From positions 496,001 through 560,000 of the forward strand of contig OY727100.1 of assembly GCA_963402885.1 (NCBI GenBank): a stretch of 64,000 nt of DNA, given 5' to 3'. The stretch comes from Antedon bifida (lineage: Eukaryota; Echinodermata; Crinoidea; Comatulida; Antedonidae). Positions 36,639 to 49,700 of this stretch are shown in pieces. A program made the translations under genes and the position numbers. A model generated the notes under the pieces. That model saw only the letters and a list, made by a program, of their open reading frames with translations, was not told the origin of the DNA and searched no databases. Numbering within the stretch: position 1 is the stretch's first letter; each line of letters opens with the position of its first letter.

Positions 36639-37120
36639 CTAGACACTGCCACACAAGGCAGATGCCTAGACAGGTTTGGCAGACATAGCTAGACACTGCC
36701 ACACAAGGCAGATGCCTAGACAGGTTTGGCAGACATAGCTAGACACTGCCACACAAGGCAGATGCCTAGACAGGTTTGGCAGACATAGCTAGACACTGCC
36801 ACACAAGGCAGATGCCTAGACAGGTTTGGCAGACATAGCTAGACACTGCCACACAAGGCAGATGCCTAGACAGGTTTGGCAGACATAGCTAGTCACTGCC
36901 ACACAAGGCAGATGCCTAGACAGGTTTGGCAGACATAGCTAGACAGCTTTGGCAGGTTTGGCAGACATAGCTAGACACTGCCACACAAGGCAGATGCCTG
37001 GACAGGTTTGGCAGGCATAGCTAGACAGGTTTGGCAGACATAGCTAGTCACTGCCACACAAGGCAGATGCCTGGACAGGTTTGGCAGACATAGCTAGACA
37101 GCTTTGGCAGACATAACTAC
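36589..37120. repeat. 50-bp minisatellite overlapping the MEGF8 stop codon
   Basis: The unit contains CACTGCCACACAAGGCAG, ATGCCTAGACAGGTTTGG and CAGACATAGCT. About seven regular 50-bp units are followed by rearranged shorter ones with extra CAGGTTTGGCAGACATAGC pieces. The first unit is translated; TAA at 36636-36638 falls where later units have TAG, so each unit carries a potential stop in this register. Confidence 0.95.
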
Positions 37121-37612
37121 ACAATTTATGCAAAACTTGCTATAAAGAGAATTAAGACGAGAAGTTCCGTTTCACACCACCTTGATGTAATATAATACAT
37201 TGTCTCAATTATTGATAGGCCCATTTATATAGACATTTCAAATTTAATAAATAGACCTATTTATATCAACATTTCCAATGTTGATTAATAGGCCTATTTA
37301 AGAGGTGGCGCCAAGAATGGACGGGATGTCATTAATTTATGTAATGACAAAACATATTGACATTAATTTATTTAATTTTATTGCCATCACATATTTCATT
37401 CCATCCAATTTTACATTGTAATTTATCCAATTAGCTTTTTTGTAAAATTTAAAACAAAAATGTTTGTTTATTTATTTATTCAGGTATTATAGTCAAAAAA
37501 CATGCAGCCTGAAATTGTTATATTATTTTTTCTTGTTAACAATTAAAATAATTTATTAAATTGGTGGGAAACATTTTGATCCAGCCAAAAGGAATGGTGT
37601 TAGTGTTGACTT

Positions 37613-37619
37613 CAATAAA
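37613..37619 (+). terminator. Candidate MEGF8 poly(A) signal
   Basis: CAATAAACCTTGTG followed by GT-rich sequence fits a signal with a downstream element, about 975 bases after the stop. AATAAA near 37246 is an alternative. Confidence 0.35.
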
Positions 37620-38519
37620 CCTTGTGTATTATATGTATATACGTTTGTGATAATAATAATTAATAACATTAATGTGATTTGTTATTGCGTTAACTAAATG
37701 CTTTTCTATTAGATTTCGGTAATTGATTCGTAAAATTGTTCAAATTTCGTTTTAAAGAAAAGACTAAAAACTGATATGTAAATATAAATATGCCATGCAA
37801 TGAATGCTATTTTTCTATAATGTAATAATCCATATTGCACGTACATTCCACCCAGTGTTGCCGTTTGATACCGCCGATGTCGTACATGTTTTTCATGTGT
37901 TATTTTTCGTTTTTGAATGTTTAAAAAAATATAATTCCATGCATTTGAGTTGTTGTTTATGAGTTTACGTTGAAATGTTTTACTTTTTTTTTCTCAAACC
38001 ATAAATGTTTTAACATTATTTTGATTGTGTGCTGTTTGCCCATTTGCCTTGATTCCTTAATTGCGCAATATATAGAAATCGGAGAACTAATTGATTTGTT
38101 TGGTTTTAAACTAAAGCATTATTTATTCCGAGAGCAGTATTCGTTTATTAATAGGCGTTTTTTGTGTACTGGTAGATTCAACCCGGCCTTTAGGTCGGAC
38201 TAACTAAATTGAAAGCCAATCAACGATAATGTAGTAATTTATTCATTCGTGATGTACAAATAACGGTATCCAAAAAATATATATTTACTCTATCCATATA
38301 AAAAACACCATAAATAAGGAACGTAAATTATAGTGTATTAATAATGCTAAATAATGCTAATTGTACATATTTGTACATTATCGACGTATTTGTATTTTTT
38401 ATCAAATAAATACTTTTCTATAAAACAAACATTTGCTGTTGGAGACTGCCTTCTTTACTTTGAGTGTTTCTAATTTTTAATACTAATAGTTTCAATTTGT
38501 AAACATCGTCATTATTGTT

Positions 38520-38775
38520 GACGAGTGGTGTTGTCTTTGCCGCCGCGCGGTGGTCGTAAATTATGCCGATTTTCCACTAGGCGAAGTTGTTCGCGTGAAT
38601 CGAAAGCGTCAGCTTGTACAGCAGGTACGCATGCGTCTATCTTCCAAATCCCTCTCGGAGAGCCATCGTAACCGACACGGTATTTATGACGATTTCGGGA
38701 TGAAGCGTGCTAACGGATACCCGCGCGGCTGTTCTATTCATAGTACGCACGTTTCTTTTGAGATACAATAAATGT
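38520..38775. other. GC-richer, CpG-containing patch of unknown function
   Basis: This stretch contains GCCGCCGCGCGG and many CpGs in otherwise AT-rich DNA, with an open + frame of about 73 codons lacking an ATG at its start and resembling no family I know. It could be an unrecognised exon, a promoter or a transposon remnant. Confidence 0.3.
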
Positions 38776-39520
38776 ATGAAATTGTTCTCACAGAAGGATT
38801 GGGTAATCGATCGTTCCTTGCTTCTGTATTAGTATAATATTACATCTAATATAAATAGATAAGCCTAACAATGTATGTATATTGGTTACATTTTAAACTT
38901 AATATCGATCATGCATATATCAGGTTTCGAGTTTACCTATAAGGCCTAGAGGTCTAATAATTACAAAACTGTTTTATTGACAAAATATGTGATATATCAA
39001 AAAGAAATGTGTGCCTGACAATTTAACCAACTCATATAATAATTAAGGATTAGTGATCACAAATTAGCCAAATTGTGCAATAATTGAAGATTAGTATATT
39101 TCCCCAGGCTAGACATATAAGACGTTATAACGTTTGTAGAGATTAATTTCTTGTTAGGGCTTTGGATAAAAGCTATTAATAATTAGTAATCGGCGCTTGA
39201 TATAATGTGCAACATGTAACAAAAGCTGTTTAAATTAGCCGCATGTTTAGAGTATTATGAGGAAAATAACGCCTCATAGCACGTGAGCACATTACTATGA
39301 TTAAAAAGTAAACTTGTATGTTAGTGGTTAGGAGGCAGATCTGGGTTAGGTCTATGAATATACCAGCCAGGATTCGTTGTAGGGCGATATAAAAAATAAT
39401 ATCCTGTTAAATCTGACCGTTAGCGCTGGCCACACCCCACCGGATAAGATGAGACGCGCGCGTGCATATTTGTCATGTGAACCGGCGTCACATTTTGGTG
39501 AGGCCTTCAGTTTGGCAATA

Positions 39521-39675
39521 AACCTTGTTCCCACGAGGACGCAACGCAAGGACGTAACGCAACGCAAATTGATATGACCAATCACAAACGATGGATTATT
39601 CGAACAGTCGCCTGTGATTGATCAACTCGCTTGCGTTGCGTCCTTGCATAGCGTCGATAGTGGGAACCACGCTTA
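39521..39675. mobile_element. Family B palindromic element
   Basis: AACCTTGTTCCCACGAGGAC and the mirrored TAGTGGGAACCACGCTTA bound the copy. The core has ATGACCAATCACAAACGATG and CGCCTGTGATTGATCAACTC. Confidence 0.85.
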
Positions 39676-40259
39676 AGCTATTTTTTAAATTTTTTTTTCA
39701 TGTTCTCTATTGTCTATTGTTATTTTGATTCGACGTTATGTAATAGGTTTTCAATATTAAATGGTCTACAAGAATGGTTTAGCCTCATTAAGTTTGATCT
39801 TAAGAAAATGTATCGACGTTTAATGGAGACTTAAGTTAATTTGTATTCACAACCTCTGTATTGTTAGCATTACAAGTTGATTCGAAAAATAAGCAAGAGA
39901 TTGAGATGACAATGAGGTAATATTAGCCATTAATGGCAGAGGTAATTGCCAAGAAAAATCGTTGTTATCATAACACACCTTGCCGATCCTTTTGTTTTGC
40001 TTTACAACGCGTCCGTGACGTGTTCTTGTTGCCAATTTGGAAAGCACTATGCCATTACGCTCAATTTATTATCTCAATATTGCTACTGTTCTTCACAACA
40101 CTAATATTAAGTTCATATAGATTTTAAGAACAATACGACGTATTGATTATTATGATATTAAAATTACATTTAGTAGTTTTGAACAAAGCGTATATATACA
40201 ATACCGTGTAAAACGTGCATATTATTATTATATGATCATTTTTAATATTAATATTTTTT

Positions 40260-40810
40260 TATCTTTTTGTGTAGATTATCACATTCAACAGAGCGCATCT
40301 TGGTTATGTGTGCTCGAATTTCGCACAACTTTCAGTATGTGCTTGCTTAATTAATTATCTTTATCATGAGTTGACACTATCTTCATTTTAATGACGTCAT
40401 CACGCGTAAAAACTTGAATAACGTAGGCCGTGTAATTTCACCTTCGCAGTAAATTTGAATATCGTACAGCTCTTCAGAATTGAAGGTTACCTTGATGATT
40501 ATAATTTATTATGAAAGCTGATGAAATGTAGATATTAATTCATATAAAAATTAAGCCTATCGGATGTTGTAACGTTAACATATGGCCAGTTGAAGTGAAA
40601 AAGTAGTTTTTTCATATTTTTCGTCAAAGTTATACACAATTCAAAGAGCGCGCACAGCGCTTCTACGTGCCAATTTTTTTTCCAAATCTTATATTTTTTT
40701 GCTCAATTAATTATCTTTCGAAATTGTCATCTTAAAGTTTAGTTTGATAACGTCATCATGCCAAAAAATTAGAACATGTGTGTCTCGTAATTTCACCTAT
40801 GCTACACTGT
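40260..40810. repeat. Two diverged copies of an unknown repeat
   Basis: About 350 bases apart, both copies run AGAGCGC, then AATTAATTATCTTT, then a TGACGTCATCA-like or AACGTCATCATG segment, then CGTGTAATTTCACC or CTCGTAATTTCACC. The shared order shows common origin. Confidence 0.6.
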
Positions 40811-41060
40811 ATATAGATATACAGTATATACTGTACATATTGTATATGGCATATAGGCACAACTCAGCACTATAAGCATATAATAGGATGGCATACATCA
40901 ACATTTTCCGATCGTATGTTAACGTACGTGCATGTTTAAAAAAAATTAATTTCAGTAAAATGATAAAAATGATCACCTATAATTCGTCAAAGTGACGAAT
41001 TAAATTCTAGTTAATATTAATATTTTATATTAACAGAAATAATTTAGTTGTTGACATTCA

Positions 41061-41230
41061 TAGTGGGAACCAATCTTAAGCATGTTTCCTATCACTATGG
41101 CAAAACGCAAGGATGTACGAGCAACGCTCATAATTTCACGACGCGCGATAAAATATCTGAACGTTTGCTCGTGATTGGACAAGTCACTAGCGTTGACGTA
41201 CGTTGCGTCCTAGTGTGTTATTCCTTGCTG
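41061..41230. mobile_element. Family B element, rearranged copy
   Basis: TAGTGGGAACCAATCTTAAG (right-end type) occurs at the left, followed by AAAACGCAAGGATGTACG, GCTCGTGATTGGACAAGTC and GTACGTTGCGTCCTAGTG. The termini are partly shuffled. Confidence 0.65.
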
Positions 41231-41851
41231 TTAATTGTGCAAAATGAGTTTATTGAATAATTTTGTAAACATGTTATGATGGTGAAAAGACCTTCAAATA
41301 TAATAATTTATATGTAAATTTTAACATTTGTTAATAGTGATTGATTAGCACTTTAAAACATTATCAGCAATTATAATTTATTGACAACAATTATATGAGT
41401 CAATTTGAGATAATTGGGGAAGGAATGAGTGCCGTCTTAGTCACGGTACAGAATCGACAATTATATTGGACCATTCACAAGCTATGGAATAGAAACTTAA
41501 AACATGGTTGTATTGATTTGTCTTTTAGAAATATATGTCCATTTCCGTTTATTAACATTCATCAAAATATATACGTTAAATATGTTCTTTGAAAAAATAT
41601 CGACGCTAATTTTTCAATTTGTTATTATTTTTTTCTTCGGGTATCAATTTAGAGACGAGTTATGGTACATCAAATGTCAAAAGTAACTGAGAAGCATTTC
41701 TTTTTAATCTATAAGCAACCCATATACTGTTACAGACATCTATAAATAGATTATTACATAAATTAAAAATCAAAAGAATTGACATCCATGCGCTTTATGG
41801 GGGAGAAATGGGGAAGGTTATTAAACAGTTGGCGGCGGTTCTTCTCACGTA

Positions 41852-42215
41852 GGTAACCAACTTTACACGCATTACGCGTAGCGCAAAGTGAGTTTACCAA
41901 TCACAAGCGACAGAGTGATAATGATCCATCGCGTCGTATGTAACCAACTTTACACGCATTACGCGTAGCGCAAAGTGAGTTTACCAATCACAAGCGACAG
42001 AGTGATGATGATCCATCGCGTCGTAGGTAACCAACTTTACACGCATTACGCGTAGCGCAAAGTGAGTTTACCAATCACAAGCGACAGAGTGATGATGATC
42101 CATCGCGTCGTAGGTAACCAACTTTCGCGTTACGCGTAGCGCAAAGTGAGTTTACCAATCACAAGCGACAGTAGTGATGGTGATCTATCGGGTCGTCGAG
42201 GTAACCAACTTTACA
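41852..42215. repeat. 87-bp tandem repeat built on a family B core
   Basis: GTAACCAACTTTACACGC recurs at 41853, 41940, 42027, 42114 (shortened) and 42201, spacing 87. Each unit holds GTTTACCAATCACAAGCGAC, which is the half-core of family B. The fourth unit has small changes. Confidence 0.92.
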
Positions 42216-42425
42216 ACCATTATGTTTTTAAATATAAATGTTTTAATATGTGATCATAAAATGTTCTTCTTCTTCTTCTTGAACATTTACTTTGTTTGAG
42301 ATCTTGTAAACATGTACACACATTTTATGTTGAACATTATGTTGTTTATTTCATTACACTGTCTACCCACGCATCAAATATTTTGTGGTTGTTTGTATTG
42401 AAAACAGGTTATCAAGTTACTGCAC

Positions 42426-42501
42426 CAACATATTTTATATTTCTGATTTCCTCTCCAGATAAAACGATCATATTTTATATTTCTGATTTCCTCTCCAGAT
42501 A
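42426..42501. repeat. Short direct duplication
   Basis: ATATTTTATATTTCTGATTT plus CCTCTCCAGATAA occurs twice in succession, with ACGATC between. It is a simple tandem duplication of about 40 bp. Confidence 0.85.
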
Positions 42502-43230
42502 ATGATAATGTGCATTCATTGGTTGGTAAAAAACAAAAATGTCTACGTCAATAATATGTATTAAAACCTGAAATCTGCTGAAAGTTCGATTCATTTTTTC
42601 AGTACTTTTTTAAATCATCAAGATTTAGAACGGTCGGCAAAGCTCAAAGACATGAGTTCGTCGCCATTTTGTGCCGTATCGTTTATAGCGAAGTTTATGA
42701 AGTGTAGACTCTATTACGTCATCAGTCAAATTTATTATTCAATTTGGAAAAAGGTAAGTTATTGATATTATTAAACTGTCTATATCGAGAAATGAACGCG
42801 CATATTCAATAGCATCCACATGTATCTCAAAATCATCGCAGAAAAATGATGCAATGATTTGACGTATTTACGTCGTTTTAAAATTATTTTTCCTGGTTCA
42901 TTCCGTGTCAACATTTATCAGCAATTTTAAAATGGCAGAATATTAATTAATTTTCTAGGAAACCGTGAGTGACTGTGTGTGAGCAATGACTGTGTACCAA
43001 AGTAAAGCTCACATATCCATTGTGACAATTTAACCATCATAAAAATGCAAATTTCAGCTGAAAAATAAAGATACGTTGTTGGTCAATGAAAGGATTTTGA
43101 GTTAGTCATCCACTTAGGTAAACATATAATATGCAATATAATAAAATACATAAATGACATTTGAAAGTAAATTTAATTAGAAATATTAATGTGTTTCGTG
43201 CTCTTAATACAAAACAAATCTAGGCACACT

Positions 43231-43382
43231 AACGCTTGGTTTCCACTTGAACACAATCATTATGGCGTATGCGCAGTGCAAATTAGTTGACCAATTACAA
43301 GCGATAGTTCAGACGTTCCATCAAGCCGGGATTGGTCAAATCAAGTTGCGCTTACGTTGCGTCCTAGGGGAAACCAAGTTTA
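43231..43382. mobile_element. Family B palindromic element
   Basis: AACGCTTGGTTTCCACTTGA at the left, GCGTCCTAGGGGAAACCAAG at the right, with AGTTGACCAATTACAAGCGA and CCGGGATTGGTCAAATCAAG inside. It lies about 400 bases upstream of the peptide-gene ATG. Confidence 0.87.
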
Positions 43383-43647
43383 CTAGGCGCAGGCCTACAT
43401 AAACATTTAAATAAGTTATCGAAGATGTATTGCTTAATTTCTCTCCAATAATTTGCACTTATCTTTATATTTTTACTTTCGCAAACCCATTGATGATTGA
43501 CTTGTGACATTACCATGGTTACTAAAACCAAGTAAACACACCCATTATGCAAGAAAGGGCGACACTGGTTGGTTCGTTGCATTTGAGCTGGAATCACGAA
43601 AGCACGCCCCCTGGGCTAAACTAATATTTGATGTAGAATAAAACATT

Positions 43648-43657
43648 TATATTTAAA
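43648..43657 (+). promoter_or_regulatory. Candidate TATA box of the peptide gene
   Basis: TATATTTAAA lies about 130 bases upstream of the ATG at 43790, in a locally GC-richer context (GGGATGCGTCGCCGGAG follows). In AT-rich DNA such a match can arise by chance. Confidence 0.35.
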
Positions 43658-43789
43658 GCAGGGATGCGTCGCCGGAGTTAGAGGGTGGAACTGCATTTGA
43701 TAGTTACTTGAGAAATAAAGCAGAGATAACATAGTTGTGATTAAGGTTCGCGGCGGCTCAGTGTAGTGTTGTTTAACAATACAACAATA

Positions 43790-46700
43790 ATGCTTGTAAT
43801 ATCACCAACCAAATTAGGACTTGTTTTAGTTCTTAGTTTGCTGCTAACACATATAGGTAAGTTTGTTCTTTGTTATTCTTTATCTTTTTTATTCTGAAAT
43901 TATTGTTGATGTTGTTTAAGTTTAACATCTCCTGGACGAAGTTCAATGACAATGTTTAATTTGATTAAGTACAATGTTGAAAATAGTTGTTTTTTTGCCG
44001 ATGGAACCAGTGTAGCTTTCATTTAAAAATTACCAGAACTTAGCATTATTAATTAACTTAAATGCTTTAAGTACTTGAGTACATCAACAACTTGTCTTTT
44101 TAATTTACAAAGACAGCTCGGTTAAATGTTTATCTATTAAAATGTAGCGCTAAGAAAACATTGCAAGAAGGTGTTGTTAGCGGGTGTCATTCAAAAGTGT
44201 CTGTCCCATGGCTTTATTAATTCGTTGATAGAAATGTCAACAACGCGAAATTAATATAACGAGATATTACTGTAGTATCTGAAAGGCACGCATAGTACAT
44301 AAATACAGCGTAAGAAGACAGTTACTAACAAACTGATCCGCCTAGTGTGGATCATCTAATGAGGAAATAATACAGCATTAGGACCTATCAATTAGAAATG
44401 GTTAAATCAGAGAATGTCACTTCAAAGAATGTCACTTCAGAAAATGTCACTTCCCTAAAGGTGACAATCTGCTCACATGACATTTAAATAAGACAAGATT
44501 CATGACTACTGTGAGAAAAAGTAAAAATAGAAAAAAATTCTAGCAGATAATAAAATCGCACCAACCGAGATTCGAACTGCTTAAAAATCGGTCGAACCTG
44601 CATTAACTCTGAACATTCTGCCAAGAGTGTGCAAACCGAGATTCGCTAAGATTAAACAATCGGTCGAACCTACATTAACTCGGAACATTCTGTCAAGAGT
44701 GTGCAAACTGAGATTCGCTAAGATTAAACAATCGGTCGAACCTACATTAACTCGGAACATTCTGTCAAGAGTGTGCAAACTGAGATTCGCTAAGATTAAA
44801 CAATCGGTCGAACCTACATTAACTCGGAACATTCTGTCAAGAGTGTGCAAACTGAGATTCGCTAAGATTAAACAATCGGTCGAACCTACATTAACTCGGA
44901 ACATTCTGCCAAGAGTGTGCAAACTGAGATTCGCTAAGATTAAACAATCGGTCGAACCTACATTAACTCGGAACATTCTGCCAAGAGTGTGCAAACTGAG
45001 ATTCGCTAAGATTAAACAATCGGTCGAACCTACATTAACTCGGAACATTCTGCCAAGAGTGTGCAAATTGAGATTGTTGAACTCGTTCGAAAAAAAGTTC
45101 TAGCGAGTGAAACAAATCGGTCCAACCATAAAGTTATATACAGGTAGTTATCTAAATATAGTCCAACCGAGATTCATACTCTTCAATCTTCTCAGAATGA
45201 AGAAAATGTCGACCCAACCAAGATTGAATTTCTAACTCGGAAAGGTCTGCTAAGATTGAAAAAGTAAACACGACTTAATCGAGATTCGAACAAGAAACGT
45301 TCTGCTTGATAAAACATGTAAAACGTCATTAACACATAATAAATGTAAACAAGACCGTCTTAAAACAGGTGTGGCAGTGTATTGATTAAGGAATGGAGGC
45401 AAGTCTCCATTACAAACCCACTTGGAGCCTACGTATTGATTGCGATCATAGTGTAATTTAATTATTACTATTATTGATTTCGTTAATAATGTAATGAAAT
45501 AATGACTAAATCATCTGTAAGTTGAACAGAACGATTTGACAGGGTTAACAAATGTAGGTTCATCAAACTAGCCGTTGATATTTCATTTCTTAAGCTCTGT
45601 CTATCAAACTCACAAAAAAGTGTGATGTGCCAAAATATGGTAGTGATATGCCCAAATATGGTATTGATATCACATCATCATGTCCATATATGGGCACATC
45701 ATATTTGTTTGTCACATAAAGTTTGATAGTGTAGACAGAACTTCATACTTCATATTTTTCACGTCGCCTAGCAAAACTCTGGAACTCCAGAGTTTTGCTA
45801 GGCGACGTGAAAGTGTAATATTATATTCTGTATTTATCAATTATTTCATGTTGTTGTATTTTTGTTTTTATTTGAGTGTCTAATACAAATATTTTATATC
45901 CAAAAAAGAATGGTTTAAAACGATTTTTGCAGACTTCAAAATATGTCATGAATATTTTACCTTGTCGTCACATACGTTTAGGAGGAAATGTCTATGCATC
46001 TAATCGAAAATCAATTTACTTTAGTGGTTTTAAGCTATTGTTTCTCTTCGTAGTTTTGTTACAATCTATTATCATTCTCCGTCGTCTACTTCATTTTATG
46101 TGATTTATGCCGCTTCATCTGGGAATGACAGACTCTATCAATCTGCTCAAATCTTAAGAGAATCATTACGTCATATACATTATGTGCTTGGTTCTCAGAT
46201 AGATATGAATTGCGCATATCATTTTAAACATGCAGCAAATGCAGATGTTTAAATGTGTTTAGTATAATAGGTCCCTAATTTATCCGGTTAAAACAAATAA
46301 AGTTTTCCTGTTAGTTGATATGAATAGATTATAATTTCGACTTGCATTATGTTTTTCATACCTATTTTGTCTTCGATCTCTTTTGTTTGTGATTTAATCA
46401 TTAATGAATTAGTTTAGTAATTTCTCCGTCCTTTAAATTTACAACAGCTTTCGTTGAATCTAAGTAAGTAAAAAGTATATATTTCTGAGCATGCGCAGAA
46501 TGATTATATACTCAGCAGCTGCGTAGACGAGTGGCGCGCCGTCTCCTTGACGCCTTTTAGACGCGTGTGTACCTTTAGCTTTGTTAAGGTTTTGAGTAGG
46601 AGAGGGGGACTAAGCAGCGTGGGGTTTAATCATCAACCATTACTTCACAACAGATAAAAAAAATCAACCATTACTTCATTATCCGTGCCACCACCGATAA

Positions 46701-49700
46701 CATAGCGGATTCTAATTACTGCAGTAAGTATTATAAATTACTTTTAGTAGACCAATTCAGTCATATTGAACATTTTAGTTTTATCACGTTTTAATTCAAA
46801 TTTCTATATTATTGAAATTATAACAGATTATTTGTTTTTATGTTTAATTAAATTTATAGAGTATATTAAATATTATTGTATAAAGCGGATTCATCAGGTA
46901 ATCGTATTTCAATCTCTCGTGCATACCAACACTATCAATTTGTCCCATTTAAAGATTAAACTATCAATTTGAAACTTAGCATCACATTGAAGCACCATTA
47001 AGTGTCTACTTTGGCAGAGAATAAATTATCCATAGTCCCGAAAAATAAGTTGAATAACCACTAGACAACAAATCCATCTTAACGAACATTGTCCAAATTA
47101 AAGAACATACTTAAAAATACGAACAGTTGTCTTAACTCCCACACGAAGGATAAGCAGGAACGGACATTTTAAATCCTTAGAAAGAGGAATCAAAATGACG
47201 GGGGACAGGTTGGGAGCGTTCTAAAACGTTATTTCCACGTAAATATGAGCCTAGGTATAATTCGGAATACATTAAATCCTATTCATATTCGTCGTCTTAA
47301 AGCTTGGTTTCCCACTAGAACGTAACGCAGGGACGTAAACGCATAGCGAGTTGACCAATGACAAAGTGACATATAATCCATTGCTTGTGATTGCTCAATT
47401 TACTTGCGTTGCGCTTACAGCGAAAATAATCGTAAATTTTTAATTTAAAATGGTTGAAAACGGGAATTTTGTTTGTCGTTTGACTTTTTCTAGGCATAAG
47501 CTTTTTTTAAACTGAATCTGTAATCTGGTAGTAAGTAAAGAGAAATATTCGTCAATTTCCAATTTAAAATAGTTCAATAACCAAACAAACCAAATTTTAC
47601 AAACAATGTCAAGAAGAGTAAATAAGCTAATTTTTAAATACATAAATACAATTATACGCGCGCGTAAACACCTCATTACAGCCAATTAAATGGTTTTTAT
47701 TTTGAACGCCATTCTAAAAATAAACATGATTTCCGACAATTTATTTAAAATTTTAGAATAGTCCTATTAGGTAATAATAAGAACACGACCATGAGCAAAA
47801 CAAGTCATTTCGACCAATGATGACGTCATCAATAAAATGCCTTAAAACACGTATTGAAAGTGGGCACGTTGAAGTGATTGATCGTTCCAGCAAAGTAAAG
47901 ACTCAGAGTTGAATAGATTGTAGCTTTCTTTCTACCTTAGTAAGTGAAATGTCCACTATGGAAATGATTGATGCAAAAATATGACTTTCATGTCACGTGA
48001 TGATGTTCAAGATTACGTTCAGAAGCGATCAATCGAATCTCCACTTTTGCGCTTGTTGTTGATTTAACCTTGTATTTTAATCCATGCGTGTAATGTTTTT
48101 ACCAAAAGTTCATTGTGGTGTCGTCGTCGGCAAATCTTGCGATGTGTAGACGCACAGCGTACTTGAGCTGAAACTCGGCAAGATATAGATAATTGGAAAG
48201 GTGTATTTAGCACTTACATACAATCCATCGCATTCATCTTTCAGCTCATCAATATTTCTATTTATCTAAAGATTCGTACAGAAATCCTGTTGCTTTATGT
48301 TCAGACTATGTAATGTTATTCAATTGTTATTCGATATACGCTATACACTATTATATACTTTACATAGTTATGATTCCAATCACACTAAAGACGAAAACGA
48401 TAAGTTATTAGATCAGTTTGTCTGTTATCCACGACCATGCTCTTTCTTTTTTTAGATACCACTAAGGGGTTCGACCAATCACAATCGATGGATTTATTCG
48501 ACTGTCGCTTGTCATTTGTTAACTCGCTTGCGTTGCGCGTACGTCCTTGCGTTGCATCTCTACTACGCGTAACTGTAGCTAACGTTTTCCCTCGGTGGCT
48601 TATGACTTTCTTTTGCGTAGGCCTACTGTACTTATGATAGAAGGGAACATTTTTCTAGGGCCATGATTTTTTTTATCTTGCTGGTATAGTTTTGTTCTTT
48701 GCATTTTTCTTGTATATTGTTTAGTTTGACCAAATAAATAAGTAAATGGAGTAGTTAGTCTAGTTGTTACATCATTACTTATTACAATTATAAATTATAC
48801 TTTTTTGTTTATCTGAATTTTCTGTATCTGATGAGCCTTTCTTGTGTTCTTGTACAAACATCTTGATTGAACGTCAATATTTTGGAATAAACAGATTATT
48901 TTTCGACAACTTATTTTTCTTAAGATATAATTAAGCCTATTTATCTCAATTACCCCATAAGCAATGTCTAACAAAGTTTTTGGAATTGGAAAATGTACAT
49001 TTTTTTAAATGATACGTTTTAATGTCAACATAATTGATAATATCGTTGATGCAGACGGTTACCTTAAGCATAGCTGTTAATAGCTGTTTTTAATATTTAA
49101 AATTAAATACGGTAAATTAATGCCATAAGGTGTTTCTTTGGATAAGCATTTCTATTTTTAGTATTTACACCAAAAAAGACTTGTAATCGTGATTACACTT
49201 TGATTGTCAGATTTGGAACAATAAAACTAAAATAGTTTGTGGGAGGATAGCCTACTGCGCTCAAACATGAAAGCGAATATTCAACACATTTCCCATCAAT
49301 GGTTAAGTAAATATAATTTGAACTTGAAAACAGAAATCTTACAAATGGATGACAAACAATTAGATATAGCTATTATACTTACTAGCCATTATCACGAGTA
49401 CTGCCATACCTCATTCCATCAGCATTAGCTGTTTCTGGTGAAACTCATAGCTATAGTGTCAATGGAATCAAAGCAACCGGTGATTAAAAAGAGAATCCGT
49501 AGTAAACAGAAATGCAATTAATTTGAACCTGTATGACCTAGACAAGTAACAGGATTAACCGGAACCAATTCTCATAAGACCGCCATCATCATTTTAATAA
49601 TACAAATAAAATGAGAAGTTAAAGAGACTATTTCGATATTTATTTGAAAACAGAGGTTACTGTCTTTCACGCATCACTTGATGATGAATAGTTGATAGAA

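Larger units (their letters stand above)
36639..43789. other. Intergenic region between MEGF8 and the peptide gene
   Basis: Begins with the minisatellite and presumed MEGF8 3' UTR (candidate AATAAA near 37246 and 37614). It then holds family B elements, a GC-richer patch at 38520-38775, a pair of diverged repeats at 40260-40810 and an 87-bp tandem array. No protein-coding gene is supported. Confidence 0.6.

Noticed and set aside
44581-45103. Two long opposite reading frames of about 160 codons
   Set aside because: Both are produced by the 72-bp satellite, whose length is a multiple of three; the repeats are identical at DNA level with no synonymous pattern.
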